NCBI RefSeq assembly: GCF_016545825.1
Contig: NC_052617.1
Location: forward strand, 2,986,001 to 3,050,000
Reading direction: 5' to 3'
From: Eucalyptus grandis
Taxonomy: Eukaryota; Streptophyta; Magnoliopsida; Myrtales; Myrtaceae
DNA length: 64,000 nt
Under the pieces are notes generated by a model. That model had not been told where the DNA came from, ran no database searches, and was given only the letters and a program-made list of their open reading frames with translations. The translations under genes and the position numbers were made by a program. This document shows positions 1-12,594 of this stretch, in pieces. Position 1 is the stretch's first letter; each line of letters starts with the position of its first letter.

Positions 1-448
1 AAAAACGAAAGAAAAATCACCCAGTAAGCAGAACCACCTGAGGATCCCTCAGAGTGGGTAAATAGCAGATATAGACAAGAACTGACGAAAGTGGAAATTC
101 CAAAGTAGCAAACATAGATGAAAAGGAAGGATCAAAGCTGCTCTGGCAATCTGGACCACGGAAGAAATTAGCGTCAGGAATTTCAGGGGTTGCCAATTTA
201 AATTTTCAGGAGTTTATGGATTCGTCAGGCTTTGAGGGTACTCGAGAAAGATCAATAGTCGGGTATTTTTATGAAATGGAAAAACAGAGTCGATGGCAGT
301 CAGGAAAGGACTTTTCGAATTATAGGACCGGACCAACATCAAAAGAACCAGCGGCCAGGTCCAACCTCCATGGAAAGATGACACGTGGTGAGTGGCACTG
401 GAAACCATAAAAAGAAAATAAGAACCAATCCCGTAAATGCAAATCTTA

Positions 449-520
449 TATTGAGATACGGTCTTTTGTTTTTTGGTCTGTAAAAAAAAAAACCATATCT
501 CAATATTGAGATGTGGTCTT
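449..520. repeat. Short direct/inverted repeat, hairpin-forming
   Basis: A motif of about 17 bases (TATTGAGATACGGTCTT) at 449-465 recurs in the same orientation at 504-520 with two changes. An inverted copy lies between them at 493-506. Positions 493-516 read as a near-perfect palindrome centred on CAATATTG, after an A-run. It may be the end of a decayed inverted-repeat element. No coding content is visible from 1 to about 630 apart from this. Confidence 0.5.
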
Positions 521-629
521 ACTTTATCATTTTTGTGCTATGAAATCCTCCAACTTGCAATTAATTCTGTTAGCATTTTTTATTTTCGGGTTAGTATATG
601 AAGCCTAGAGAAAGAACAACAGAAAACGC

Positions 630-1590
630 ACACGCTTAACAAACAATTCGAAATATCATACACAGAGCTTTCTCTACATCATTCGAAAAACTCTTTGTTT
701 CCTGCAACATCTTGATGCGAAGTCTCACACCAAAGACCGCCATTTTAACAACTCTAGCAGACTGGAGGAGCAGCATGATTGTGAAAAACTCCTTTCCTAT
801 CCCCAAAATAGAGTAGATGGCACCATTCCAAATGAGTTTCAATACGATTTTAGTCAAAGACCTCCCTCTACAAGCTCTAAAGAACCCATTCTATCCCAAT
901 TATTAACATTCCAACAAACTTTAACTAGCCCCATTAGAGATCTCCATCCTTTGAGAAGGCACCCTAGAAAAAAAAAGGTTTCCTAGACTCGGGAAGAAGA
1001 GCATAAGACACATTTGTCATCAATGGAGGACCCCCTTTTTATCCTGTCCAAGGTTTGCAGCCTGTTCAAGATAGCAAGCCAAGCTACAAAACTGAATATA
1101 TGCAAACTTGGATTTGATCTTCTGCATTTTATCCCTTACCTGCTTCCAAGCATCAGCCTGAGTGAAGCATCCTGAGGAATTTCCTTTGAAAATTACTCTA
1201 CCCTCAAAAGCAGAGTAGGGGAAAGATCGTTCCACATATGGTTGCTTGAATATGTACAAACAATTCCAATCCTGCCGGAGGATAAACCCACTCATCTCCA
1301 TAAATGACACCAGCAACTAGGGAGTTCAGGCCCATTGCAGCATTATAAATTAGTTTTTTAGGATAAACATCCAAACAACACCCCATGAGGATGCCAAGGA
1401 TCATTCCATAAGAAACTATGATGTTCATTTCCATTTACCAATAATATATCTAAGAAGTGGCTTAAGGACGGACCATGCCTCGAGGAGCTTCCTTCGAATA
1501 CACGTGCCATCATTCTTGGGGAAAAAAAAGGAAATATGTCCTTCAACTTTTCTCTATTAATGAAATCAAGTTCCTCCATAATTCATGGCT
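630..1590 (-). mobile_element. LINE (non-LTR retrotransposon) ORF2 C-terminal remnant
   Basis: Broken minus-strand frames read like the zf-RVT tail of plant LINE reverse transcriptases. Around 1480-1430 there is a G-N-x-x-x-S-F-L-W-N-D-P-W-H-P-x-G segment. Around 1200-1100 there is a G-C-F-T-x-A-D-A-W-K-Q-V-R-D-K segment, the usual 'trying to assemble' element of the zf-RVT region. Around 860-650 a basic V-R-L-R-I-K tail precedes a stop. Frames change several times and stops interrupt them, so this is a dead 3' end. The catalytic RT and endonuclease domains are not visible; 5' truncation is typical of LINE insertion. No flanking duplication was recognised. Confidence 0.7.
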
Positions 1591-1643
1591 AGTGACATTA
1601 TCAACTTGCTGACGTGGCATGAACTGGACACAAGACCAGCCCC

Positions 1644-1663
1644 TTCTCTCTCTCTCTCTCTCT
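1644..1663. repeat. (TC)n microsatellite
   Basis: An uninterrupted run of TC dinucleotides. From here to about 1960 the DNA is AT-rich with no recognisable gene. Confidence 0.9.
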
Positions 1664-1959
1664 ATCTTCAACATTTTTCATTTCTTTTAATATGGGCACC
1701 TAAGTTCTAAAACTTATGATAAAAGTAATATCAAGTTATAAACTAATTTAATTAAGGCAATCAAGTTATTAGATGTGTTCAATTTAAGTGATGGAAAGTG
1801 GAGATATGACATTTCTAAAAATTTTGAGAACGCATGGTGCTGATGTGACATATCAAAGAAAAGGTAAAAATTTATAAAAATAAATAAAAGGCAAAGACGA
1901 CAAGAAAAAAGCAAAAAAAAAAAAAAAATAATAGGAAAATGGAAACGAAGAGAAGGAGG

Positions 1960-2075
1960 TGTGTTTCCTCTTTCTTCAAGGAAGTGTTGAAGTGGTTGCT
2001 CAAGGGTAGTCGATGCTCATCAAGACCTCAGCATTGGCCCTCTCTGTGTGTTAAAATAATAATTGAAGAAAAGGA
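1960..2075 (+). pseudogene. Decayed copy of the first-exon segment found at 25787-25885
   Basis: By eye this stretch aligns with 25787-25885. Both read as a GGGAAGCGTTGAA-like block, then GGCAGCTCGAGGGTCG-like and GTGCTCACCAAGGCC-like blocks, then a purine-rich AATCGAAGAAAAGG-like block. Here the ATG of the other copy is replaced (AAGTGG in place of AAATGG), so it has no start codon. It is probably a fragment of a 5' UTR plus first exon, duplicated elsewhere in the window. Confidence 0.5.
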
Positions 2076-2223
2076 GTATAAGGTAATCGGGGTACTAAGC
2101 TAACAAGTCAGTTATAGGACATCGTGCGAAGCACAAGCCGACTTAGGACGAACCCTTGCGAGTTTCACCGTCTTATCCTAGACATGGGAAGTTACTATAT
2201 TTGTCAAAACAAAGGTGATAGCT

Positions 2224-3407
2224 ATGCAATTCTTTCTTCTTCTTTTTCTTCTTCTTTTGACAACAAAGGGCGAAAAGAAAACTTGCCGGCCTGCTATGTT
2301 TTCAAATATGATAAAATCACTAAGCAGATCGAATATTCTAAATAGTTTAATGTTGAAACAGTTCAATCCAGGTCAAGTTGGTCTGATCCAAAAGAGCGAG
2401 CAGCAACGTCTCGACCACCCCGTCCGCGTCACCGTTCTCCAGCACAGCCTGGAGCGGAAGCGCCCCCTCAATTCCACCCGAATCTTGAGGTTAGGGCTCA
2501 AGAACGTCGCCGTCGCCGCCGTTTCCGACGTCAACTTCGGCGCCGAGTTCTCGATCTCGCCGCTCGAGCCACACGCCGAAATCGGCGCCCACGGATTGGT
2601 CGGCGCGGATTTGGGTGTCCAAAATGGGGAGCAATCTGGAGTGGCGGTGGGAAACCCTAATTCGGTCGTCGAATCGAATGGAGCTCATTGTCCTCGGGAT
2701 GATAGGAACTGCGGTTCGATTGCCTCGAACGGTGTGGAAGTGTCGGAGGATTCCCAGGCGCTGCAGAACTCACGCGCTCATGGAGTCGTGTCTAGAGGTA
2801 CTAGCAATCCTGTTATCAGTTTTCTAATGGGCAAGAAGGGGATTATCGAATCGACAGACCATGTTTGGATGTCTAGAATCGGTCACCAAGGAGCTGATTT
2901 CGATGCCATATTAGATTGCCAGTCAGCTCGTGATGTTCTGTCGAATGGATTTGTGGTTAGAAATCGCAAAACCTTGTATCAAATCTGAGCTTGGAGCCCG
3001 AAGAATATGAGGAATTTGTGCTCGAGGTGCTGCGAGGGTCAGTGCTTCTGTTCCCGACTGAGAATGCACTCAGCATTGACGAACTCAAGGCAGCTGAATT
3101 TGAAGTCAGGAACTTGATTGTGCTGGATGGCACGTGGATGAAGGCAAAGAGAATGTATAGCGAGAATCCTTGGTTGAAGCTGTTGCCTCATCTGAAGTTG
3201 GATTTGGAGGTGATGAGTTTGTACGGAGAAGTTAGAAGTCGGCCTAAGACTGGATGTTTGTCCACTCTTGAGAGTGTCATTTACACGATGAAGGCGATTG
3301 GGGGCAGTCCAGAGGGGCTGGATCAGCTGTTAGATGTTTTCGAGTCAATGGTCAATGATCAGAGACGATGTAAAGATGAAAGATTGGGTAAATCCACTTC
3401 AGGGTAA
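2224..3407 (+). pseudogene. DTW-domain tRNA-uridine aminocarboxypropyltransferase (DTWD2-like), frameshifted
   Basis: The encoded protein belongs to the DTW family (TDD superfamily), which transfers the 3-amino-3-carboxypropyl group of SAM to uridines in tRNA. Visible family segments in order are V-R-V-T-V-L-Q-H-S-L-E-R and P-L-N-S-T-R-I-L (about 2418-2490), G-F-V-V-R (about 2950), and the signature L-D-G-T-W-M-K-A-K-R-M with E-N-P-W-L (about 3120-3180). Then come S-L-Y-G-E-V-R-S and G-C-L-S-T-L-E-S, ending at TAA 3405-3407. Two frames are joined near 2958: one missing A in the short A-run after GTTAGA would restore continuity, so a one-base deletion is the simplest reading. The Cys-rich N-terminal motif expected before V-T-V-L-Q-H is absent; the upstream frame (from ATG 2224) encodes an unrelated hydrophobic and basic stretch. 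It is either a 5'-truncated pseudogene or a gene with an assembly error plus an unseen first exon. Confidence 0.72.
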
Positions 3408-4717
3408 GCCTCTTCCTGCTTATCTAGCCATAATGAGCTCTTGGGCAATTTTCTGTTCCGGTTCATATTGCATAATTGGATTGATTATTTGTGCCTGTTG
3501 AATTTGCATTCACTGAAGTCTCTGCTGTCCCATCTTTCGCACTTCTCAAGGTTTTCCAGAATATCATGCATTGTAATCACCTGCATTAGCGTTTTCAAAC
3601 TAGGTCCTTTTCCTCTTAATCATGTCTCTAAGTTGAATTTGCTAAAGATGCACTGATTTTCTGCGCTGTGATTCTCTTATCTCTTTATGAATGTTGACTA
3701 CCAGCAGGCATGTTGGGTCAAGTATCAAAGTATCTGCTTAAGCTTTTTATGCTGTAATTCAATCTAATACTAGAGTATGACCTGTGTGATACACAGAGAT
3801 ATGTAACTGCATCAATGTGTTGACATGTCAGAATCTAGATAGAAATTGCCCTTTCTTAAAATACTCTGTATTATTTAGCTTAGTTATTTCCTTTCTACAT
3901 GTTAGATTTCAAATAAAAGAGTAAAACAATTTAAACTTAACAGAGAGAAATTACGAAATTATTTCGCTATCACTTCATGTCAAGAATGATCACCTTTTCG
4001 CTAGCCGGATGGTGATGATTAGGAGTGTTTTGAATTCTAACACAGGAAAGAGGCACTCGAGATAATTAGGGTTTCAGAGATTCTAGCCTAGCTACTGATC
4101 TAACCCAATAATAAAATTAACTACATGTAGAGAATCATCAATTGTCCACCTTAATCGATTGTTACATGGAGAGATAACATAGTTTATTTCATTATTATTC
4201 ATCAATCGATAAGGCAAATGATTACTTAGCATCTTATTTCCTTATATTTATGTCTTGAGAATATTATATACTGCCCTCTAGAATATCTACTCGATTAAGT
4301 TACAGAACAAAATCAGTTCTCTTGTTTATTACCCAATCATGTGGAAATTCTGGTAGTACTTTTATTGCTGTCTTTATCTATTTTATAGGATAAAAGAGAA
4401 ATCACATATATTGTGCTGAAAAAGATATAAATCATTTCAACAAATATAAATAATTTTAACTTCACTATTACACGATTCAATCCATAAAATTAATCTCCTT
4501 TTCATTATTTGATGCTCTGTCATCATTTTTTGTTGAAATATTATGGTTTGTTAGGTAAAAAGCAAGAAAGAAGGGAAAAAAGAAAAATTGAATCAGATTC
4601 AAACCAACCCAAAGAAATTGGAAGAGCAAAAGAAAAATTTAGGCCTTTTCCTTTTTAAATGGTATTTGGTTTTATCAATATAAAAAGTGTTGATAGTTTA
4701 TGGAGGGGCTGAGATGA
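3408..4717. other. Intergenic, AT-rich
   Basis: No coding family, RNA gene or clear transposon is recognised between the DTW stop and the start of the duplicated P450 block. The first 200 bases may be the DTW 3' UTR. Confidence 0.5.
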
Positions 4718-4981
4718 GGAAGATTGCATGGATACTGGGCAGTTGAGCTAAATGTTAAATTCGTAATGACGACATGAATATAGTTTCATACAAAATGAAA
4801 GCATACACCATTGGCAGAATGCACTTGGTTATGTTGTCCAGAAGAATTTCTCAAAGCTTTGGCTTCTTTCTTCGGTACATGGTGTTTCAACTTTTTATCC
4901 ACCAATTGGGATGTTTATGTAGCTAAGTCCTGAAAAGATAGCATGGTGGAAGTCCTGGATAGTCGAGGAAAGAATCGTACT

Positions 4982-7043
4982 TCATATCTGTTTCTTTGGC
5001 ACAATTCGAAGTAGTAGTCCTTGAGTAGGTACTGGCATGGGGTCCCTAATGTAATGATCATCTGAACATAACTCCCGAGAATATTGAGTGACCAGATGAT
5101 GGATTGCAACAAGGGTTTCGATCCTGGCAAATTCTTTTCCTGGACATATGCGAGGCCCTCTTCCAAAAGCAACAAAGCTGTAGGGTGGTACCAACTTCTG
5201 GTTTTCAAATCTAGCAGGATCAAACATTGATGGCTCTGGGAATATGCTCTCATCCATGTGCGTCATGCTTGATGCCCAGAAGATCTAAATCACACATTAA
5301 GTTCCAAAAGCATATTAATTGACTGGTTTCACAGATAGAGAGAATAAATAGCAGATAATGCAAACATTTGAAGAGATGGGAAAAGTTATTGGCATCCTTA
5401 CTTGCCAGCCTTTAGGAATGAGGTATCCACCATGGTCAATATCCTTTAAGGCTACCCTGAAGCCAGCAAAAACAGGCGGAACCATCCTCAGGGTTTCCAT
5501 CGCTACTCTCCATGTGTACTTCATCCTGGCAAGGTCTTCCCAAGTTAAAGGTTCTACTGAAGTCTTGCTTTTTGCTATCTCTTCTTGTTCTGCAAAAGCA
5601 AAAGACGCTTATGACTTGCAGTAAGGGGGAAGGAACATGCTTCTGAGCTTTGTTATCAAAGCTGACATTTGACTTTGGAAACTTTGAATAATTTGTGTAT
5701 TGATTTGTCTTACATTTGGCAAGTCGTCCATTTTCCATTAGCAAAATAGATTCATTACTATAAACATATCTTCTTCATTTAGTTTTATTTTTCTTCCTTT
5801 TAGGGCTGCAGGAATTTATATGCAGATTCAGCTAATCGAGAAAGATGCCGGAAATAGAGGATGTGTACCTTGAAGAACTGCTTGATAAACAGCAGGATTC
5901 TTAGATAGAAGGCGCAGCATAAAAGTCATGAGAACAGATGAGGTATCATGTCCTGCAACCATGATTAGCATGATATTGTGCAAAATTTCCTTGTCAGTCA
6001 CAACCCGTTTATTTTCTTCATTGCACTTAACAGGCATGTGATCAAGTCTTGATGAGGAGTGGCAGTGCGCTGCTCTAGTTTCTCTTTCTTCTCTTGTACA
6101 AGTTCCTTCAACAGACCTTGGACCCTGGAGCTTGCACGGAGGCTCCTACCGTAGTGCATGAATGGCAGCTTTACTGGTATCGACCACACTCCCTCTATCA
6201 TTTCTTGAAAATTTTGCAGGAATTTCTCTCTTTCCGCTCTTTCCTCCATACCAAAGAGAAGAGAGCATATGATGTTGAATGTAAGGGTTTTCATCAGGGG
6301 CAATGCCTATAGGAAAATCAAAACATTAATGTTATTTACTCTGCTTTCATTTATTGAAGAGATCATGCGAACTTTCAGTCTATGCATTCACTCTCATAGT
6401 CAATGCATGCAGAGGCCATAGAAGTGTGAACACTAGTTATATGAGGGAGTGAGTGCATACACCATATGTTCCTTAAAATTGATATGTATTGAATATATTT
6501 CAAACAGAACAAAGCAACAGTGGGAGTTTTACAGCATATTGACATACCGCAACTTTTTCCTTGCCCTGCCAGTGCAACTTGATGTGCTTTCTGACTTCTT
6601 CATCCATTTTCCCCACATACTGCTTCAGAGATTCTGGTCGCAAGAATGACATCAGAGAGTCTCTCACACGTTTGTGATCTTGGCCAGTGAGTTCCATCAG
6701 ATTGCGGTCTCCCAGAATCGCGCGGATGGATGCTTGTTTATTTGTTGGCTATCTCGCTGCTGTCTCCAGAGAATACGAGCTTGTTCGCTGCTTGTCCATG
6801 AATGAACACTGTCGGTTTGCCGAAGAGAGAGAGCTTTGAGATTGGTCCATACTTCCTCACTCTTTCATGGAGCCATTCTTCTCCTGTGTTTGTCCTCATG
6901 GCTCGGAGCAGGTCAAGGCTTTGGCCTATAATGGGAATTCCCAACGAACCCGGAGTTAGCTTTCTTGATGAACCTCTTCTTCTCCAGCTTAATAAAAAGA
7001 GAACTGGTAGAAGGAAGAGAAGCAGGATGATCAAAATGTTCAT
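4982..7043 (-). pseudogene. CYP85-clan cytochrome P450 (CYP716/CYP728-like), copy 1, frameshifted
   Basis: Four exons fit GT-AG rules on the minus strand: 7043-6548, 6306-5869, 5589-5402 and 5284-4982. The protein starts M-N-I-L-I-I-L-L-L with an ER anchor, followed by a basic stretch and the proline hinge G-I-P-I-I-G-Q-S-L. The I-helix reads V-A-G-H-D-T-S-S, the ExxR motif E-T-L-R, and the heme loop F-G-R-G-P-R-I-C-P-G. These fit the CYP716/CYP728 group, several of which oxidise triterpenoids; the substrate here is unknown. Two breaks disable it. In exon 1 an extra base creates a stop at 6738-6740 just after A-N-K, and in exon 2 about four bases are missing near 6020 where the other copies read S-K-x-N-E-E. 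Everything downstream is well preserved, so inactivation is recent or the breaks are assembly indels. A TATA-like GCTATAATTC lies about 75 bp upstream of the ATG. Confidence 0.85.
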
Positions 7044-7924
7044 TGTTGTGGGTGTGGGCATGTGTGTGGGTATGTGTGGGTGTGTACATGATGAGGGGAA
7101 AGCAAGAGAATTATAGCTCTCCATTTTTGTCTGTTTCTGAACTAGCACTTTAGGTGGCAGATTCCTTCTGGAACGGGCGATGACGATTACTGTGTAGAAA
7201 ACGCATCGACTTTGATACAGGTTCTGTTAAATATTTAGCCAATTTGTTTCGTGTGCCAGGTTCTTTATTCAAAGTTGCGGTTGACATAGACTGACTTAAC
7301 AGAGAAAGAAATGGATGAGACCTCTTGTTTGGTCGTGACAGCGGAGTTGAGCCCGGATGTATGTTACTCTAAATTTGTTCCAGTCACTATCATGAATTTA
7401 ACGGGATGGAGCGAAACTGAGAACCAATTTTTAATGTGTTAGCGTAAAATACAACAAAACTCCTAGAATGAGAAATGAACCATGGTTGTTGAAATTTGAA
7501 GATCGGAATGATTGAAAGGAGGAACAGGATCAATTCCTGAATTCCACTCGAAAAGCTTAACATTGTCCGCTATCATCCTCCGCGATTGTTGATCAAACAA
7601 GTCAGTCGACAAGAGAGGGGCAAAGAAAAAGAAGAATGTGAAGAATATGAGATGGAAATGGAGGTGGGATTCTTGGAAACTGCAGTGAAAAATTATTCTG
7701 AATGGAGTCTTCATTTTTTCCAACCCTAAAGTCCAAAGACTGATAAGTGAAGAGATCTCATTTTCGGTGAAAGCTGGAACAATTGTTCCTATGCAAATTG
7801 AGATATTACCAGTGATGCGAAAATCTTACTTCTCTGCACCATAATTCTAATTCCATTCTAGTGTCCGATTTTATTTTACCAAAAAGACATGCACAATTCA
7901 TTTGATATAAGAGATACCGAGCAA
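7044..7924. other. Upstream flank of P450 copy 1 (part of the duplicated block)
   Basis: Promoter-side DNA shared with 11784-12450 and 29868-30620. Recognisable shared blocks include GGAGTTGAGCCC, GTAGAATGAGAAATG-like and AGTGTCTGATT-like strings. No gene is visible. It shows that each duplication copied promoter plus gene, not the coding region alone. Confidence 0.6.
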
Positions 7925-9436
7925 TTGAGATCCTAATATCGGGAGCCTAGCCACCAGAACTCGAGAACAAGCACCAAGGATATGGGCTGGACTTTGATGA
8001 ACCCAGCTTGGGTGCTGATAACGTAGAAGCAAGAGTCGGGTAACCGAGCACGGGCACTAGAGTCTTGGCTTGACCTCAAGGGACGTGGGCCCAACTACCA
8101 AGGAACCGGGACCAAGCACTAGTGAGTTAAGCATGGGCCTGGCCCTAGTCACCATGAAACTGGCCACGGCTCGGTTCCTAGGTATTGGTACCGAGGTCTT
8201 TGGTCCAACCTCAAGGGACCTAACCTTGGCTGCCATGGAGCCAAGCATGGCCTCGACATAGCAGTGTCTGTGTAATATAATGGCCAAATAAACCCAAACC
8301 CATGTCTTAAATAGACAAACTCAGCCCATATATCTTGTTCTCTTCTCTAGATATTTCATGTGAGGGCAAGCAGCAGACAAAATCAAAAAAAGGAGAGGAG
8401 AAGTGGGGTCGTTTGTGAGAAGGAAAAAAAAAAGGAGGAAGAGAGAAATTTTCATGCACTCACGATCCAGACGACTCATCAAGCCAAATCAACACTGTTT
8501 TGTAACGTTGGTAAGTGATCAAAACTTTTTGACTGTCTATTTAAAAAAATTGCCGAAATTAGGATTTGAAATTTGGATTTAGATCAATTATGACTTGCTT
8601 TGTTTGATTGGGGAGTTTTCAAGCAGTATACATTTAAAATTGATAGTTTAGATGCTGTGAAGTTATAGCACTTTATAAATCTAAATTTGAGCTTACACTT
8701 TGCCTGAAACGAAATTTTCAAGTTTGTCGCACATGCTGATTAGGTTGCGAATAGTAAACTTTGAGCTGAATTTCAAGCCTCTAATTTCAGCAATCCCTTT
8801 AAATAGATAGTTAGAAGTTTCAATCATTTATCACCATTGCAAAACAATTTTGATTAGACTTGACAAGTCATCTGGACCATGAGTACACGAAAATTTTCTC
8901 TCTCTTCCCCGTCTTCCTTTTCACGAATGAGCCCCCCTCTCTTTTCTTCTTTTGCTTATTTTGTCAGTCGCTTGCCCTCACGTGAAATATCTTGAGAAGA
9001 GAAGAAGAACTATGGGCTGAGTTTGTCTATTAAGCACATGGATTTGGGTTGGGCCATTATACTGTAGTCTGAGCGCCAATGACTTTGGTGTCAAAGCAGG
9101 TACTTAGGCATGGCCATTGAGGACTTGGGCATAGGTACCGTGGTCCTAGGCCCAATCTTTGTGAATTTAGGCCTATTCTCAATGGACCTAGCCACCTATG
9201 CTCAAACACTAATAACTTGCATATGGGAGCCAAATACTTGGACATGGTGCTAAGGTCCCAAGACAGACCTCTATAAACTCGTGGCTTGCCTCGATGGACC
9301 CAAACCTGGGCACGGGTGATTTTGGTGCAAGAGCTAGGTAATCAGGCATGATCATCAAGACTTGAGCCCAAGCACTGGGGCGTTGGGCTTGGCATCGAGG
9401 GAACCGGCTATCAAGAAAGTAGTCCTAGCCTCGATG
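7925..9436. mobile_element. Large inverted-repeat (foldback-type) element
   Basis: The stretch from about 8265 to 8600 is the reverse complement of about 8745 to 9070. For example, AACTCAGCCCATAT at 8310-8335 pairs with ATGGGCTGAGTTTGTC at about 9010, and TGTGAGGGCAAGC pairs with GCTTGCCCTCACGTG. Outer arms (about 7925-8265 and 9070-9430) are also related but more degraded. They are built of short internal repeats around GGGCCTAG, ACCAAG and CATGGCC. The spacer between the arms is only about 150 bp. No transposase frame is present, so it is non-autonomous. Exact ends and target duplication could not be fixed. The right edge coincides with the left boundary of P450 copy 2. Confidence 0.7.
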
Positions 9437-9698
9437 GAAGATTGCATGGATACTGGGTAGTCGGGCTAAATGTCAAATTTGTAAAGACGACATGCATATA
9501 GCTTCATACAAAACAAAAACATACACCATTGGCGGAATGCACTTGGCTATGTTGTCCAGAAGAGCTTCTCAAAGGCTGGCTTCTTTTTTGGGTTAATGGT
9601 GTTTTAACTTTCATCCACCTATGGGGATATTTGATGTAGCTAAGTCTTGAAAAGGTGGCATGGTGGAAATCCTGGACAGTCAAGGAAAGATTCGTATT

Positions 9699-11783
9699 TC
9701 ATTTCTGTTTCTTTAGCACAATCTGAAGCAGTAGTCCTTGAGTAGGTACTAGCATGGGGTCCCCGATGTAATGATCATCTGAACATAACTCCCAAGACTA
9801 TTGAGTGATCAGATAATGGATTACAACAAGGGTTTCGATCCTTGCAAATTCATTTCATGGGCATATGCGAGGCCCTCCTCCAAAAGGAATAAAGCTGTAG
9901 GGTGGTACTGACATCTGCTTTTCAAATCTAGTGGGATCGAACTTTGATGGCTCTGGGAATATGGTCTCATCCATGTATGTCATGTTTGATGTCCACGAAA
10001 CGTACGTAAATCGACTGTTTCACAAATAGAGAGAATATATAGCAGATGAGCAAACATTTGAAGAGAGAGGAAAAGTTGTATGCATCCTTACTTGCCAGCC
10101 TTAGGAATGAGGTATCCACCATAGTAAATGTCCTTCAAGGCTACCCTGAAGCCACCAAAAATAGACGAAACCATTGTGAGTTTCCATTGCCACTCTCCAT
10201 GTGTACTTCATCCTAGCAAGGCCTTCCCAAGTTAAAGGTTCTCCTGAAATGTTGCCTTTTGCTATATCTTCTTGCTCTGCAAAAGCAAAACGCGCTTATG
10301 ACTTGTCACAACAAGGGGAAGAAACATCCCTCCGAGCTTCGTTATTAGAGTTGACATTTGGCTTTGGGAATTCGCCAGATTTATGTATTGATTTTCCTTA
10401 CATTTGGCACGTGTACCATCTTCCAACAGCAAAATAGAGACCATTCATCATCTCACGCGGCTTGGGTCATAGTTCAAGAGTGAACTGAGTTTGAACATAT
10501 TCTTTGTCGCTTTGCTTTAGTTTCTTTCCTTTTTTGGGCTGCAGGAATCTCTATGCAGATTCTACAAATTTAAAAGATGCCAGAAATAGAGGATGTGTAC
10601 CTTGAAAAACTGCTTTATGAACAGCCGGATTCTTAGATAGAAAACGCAGCACGAAAGTTATGATAACCGATGAGGTATCATGTCCACCAACCATGATAAG
10701 CATGATATTGTGCAAAATTTCCTTGTCAGTCACTACTCTTTCATTTTTCTTCATTGCGCTTACTGAACAAGTTTATGATCAAGTCCTGATGAGGAGTTGC
10801 AGTGCGCTGCTCTAGTTTCACCTTCTTCTTCTCTTGTACAAGTTCCTTCAACAGATTTTGCACCCTGGAGCTTGCACGGAGGCTCTGATTGTAGCGCATG
10901 AACGGCAGTTTTACAGGTATTGACCACATTCCCTCTATCATTTCTTGAAAATTTTGCAAGAATATTTCTCTATCAATTCTTTACTCTAAACCAAAGAGGA
11001 GAGAGAATATGATGTTGAATGTAAGGTTTTTCATCAGGGGCAACACCTAAGGGAAATCAAAACTTTAAGTGTGATTTACTCTGCTTTGCTTTCGTTTATT
11101 GAAGAGATTAAGCGCACTCCCAGTCTATGCATTCATTCTCATAGTCCTTACATGCAGAGGCCATACAAGTGTGAACCAGAGTCATGAGATTATGAGTGCA
11201 TACACCATGTGTATCTAAAACTTACTATGTGTTGAATGTACCTCAAACAGATAAGAGCGACACAGAGAATTTACAGAATATCGACATACCGTAACTTTTT
11301 CCTTGCCCTACCAATGCAGCTGGATGTGCTTTCTTACTTCTTCATCCATATTCCCCACGTACTGCTTCAGGGATTCTGGTCTCAAGAACGACATGAGAGT
11401 CTCTTATGCGCTTGTGATCTTGGCCACTGAATTCCATCAGATTGCAGTCTCCTAGAATTGTGCGGATGGATGATGTCTGTTTGTTGGCAACCATGCTGCC
11501 ATCTCCATGGAATACAAACTTGTTTGCTGCTTGTCCATGAATGAACACCGTTGGTTTTGTCGAAGAAACTGAGCTTTGAGATTGGCCCATACTTCCTCCC
11601 TCTTTCGCAGAGCCATTCTTCTCCTGTGTTTGTCCTCAAGGCTCAGAGCAGGCCGAGGCTTTGGCATATAAACGGGATTCCCAGTGATCCCAGAGGTAGC
11701 TTTCTTGACGATCCTCTACTTCTCCAGCTTAACAGAAAGGGAACTGGTAGAAGAAGGAGAAGAATGGTGATCAGAACGTTCAT
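9699..11783 (-). pseudogene. CYP85-clan cytochrome P450 (CYP716/CYP728-like), copy 2, multiple disabling mutations
   Basis: Same four-exon layout as the copy at 4982-7043, beginning M-N-V-L-I-T-I-L at 11783 and ending with TGA at 9699-9701. Damage is heavier. Exon 1 has an in-frame TGA shortly after the proline hinge region (Q-S-L-G-L-L then stop), and further frame changes follow. Exon 2 carries an extra A in the GAAGAAAAATGAA run near 10745. In exon 4 the codon for the invariant Gly after the heme Cys is a stop: C-P then TGA at 9855-9857 instead of C-P-G. Exon 3 is also disturbed near 10150. It cannot give a functional P450. Confidence 0.85.
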
Positions 11784-12594
11784 TGTTGTTGGTGCGGGCA
11801 TGTGTGTGTGATGAGGAAAAGCAGGAGAGTTATAGCTCTATAGTTGTCAGTTTCTCATCTAGTATTTTAAGCGGTATATTCCTTCTGCAACGTGGGATGC
11901 AGAAAACGTCACCCACTTTGATACAAGTTCCTATTAAATATTCTGCCGATTTGTCTCGTTTAGCGGACGCTTTATGGATAATTGCGGATGAGTAAATCAA
12001 TTAGGATAAGGCTGACCTAACAGGGAAAATTGATGTGAACTCTGGTTTGTTTTCAACAAACGGAGTTGAGCCCAAGAGGGAAAACGAAATTTTGGTTTAG
12101 AAATATACTTTTGTGTTCTCAAAATATTCCTGGAAAAGACAAAAAACCATCAGGCAATAATGCAGCAAAATTGCATTGTCCTTCGAGCAAAACTAACAAT
12201 TGATGGATTGCGCAGAACCCACCAAAACTCGTAGAATGAGATGTGGACTGTAGATGTCAGAATTTGAAGACCAGAAAAAACTTATTCAGTTTCTGAGTTC
12301 CGCTCAAGAAGTTCATCATCGTCTACGGTGATGATCAAACAGTTTTGTCGAACAGTTTCTTTGCATTGTAACTCTGGTTCCATCCTAGTGTCTGGTTCTT
12401 TGCACCAGGCACGGCCCTTGTCCCATGTTTTGGTTGGATTTGGACCTTTATTTGGTTGCATAGCTTTCGAGTGGATGCAATGGACTGCCATTCCAGCAAT
12501 CAGGAAAATTTGTCGAAGTATCACAAACTATACATCTGCCACACACCTGCACTGTCAAACTCTTTTGAAAGGTGCTCATACTGGAAATCAGCTT
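11784..12594. other. Upstream flank of P450 copy 2
   Basis: Part of the duplicated block. Bases about 12380-12490 are strongly similar to about 30560-30670 upstream of copy 3, sharing the string GGTTGGATTTGGACCTTT. Short frames here mirror each other but match no family. Confidence 0.5.
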
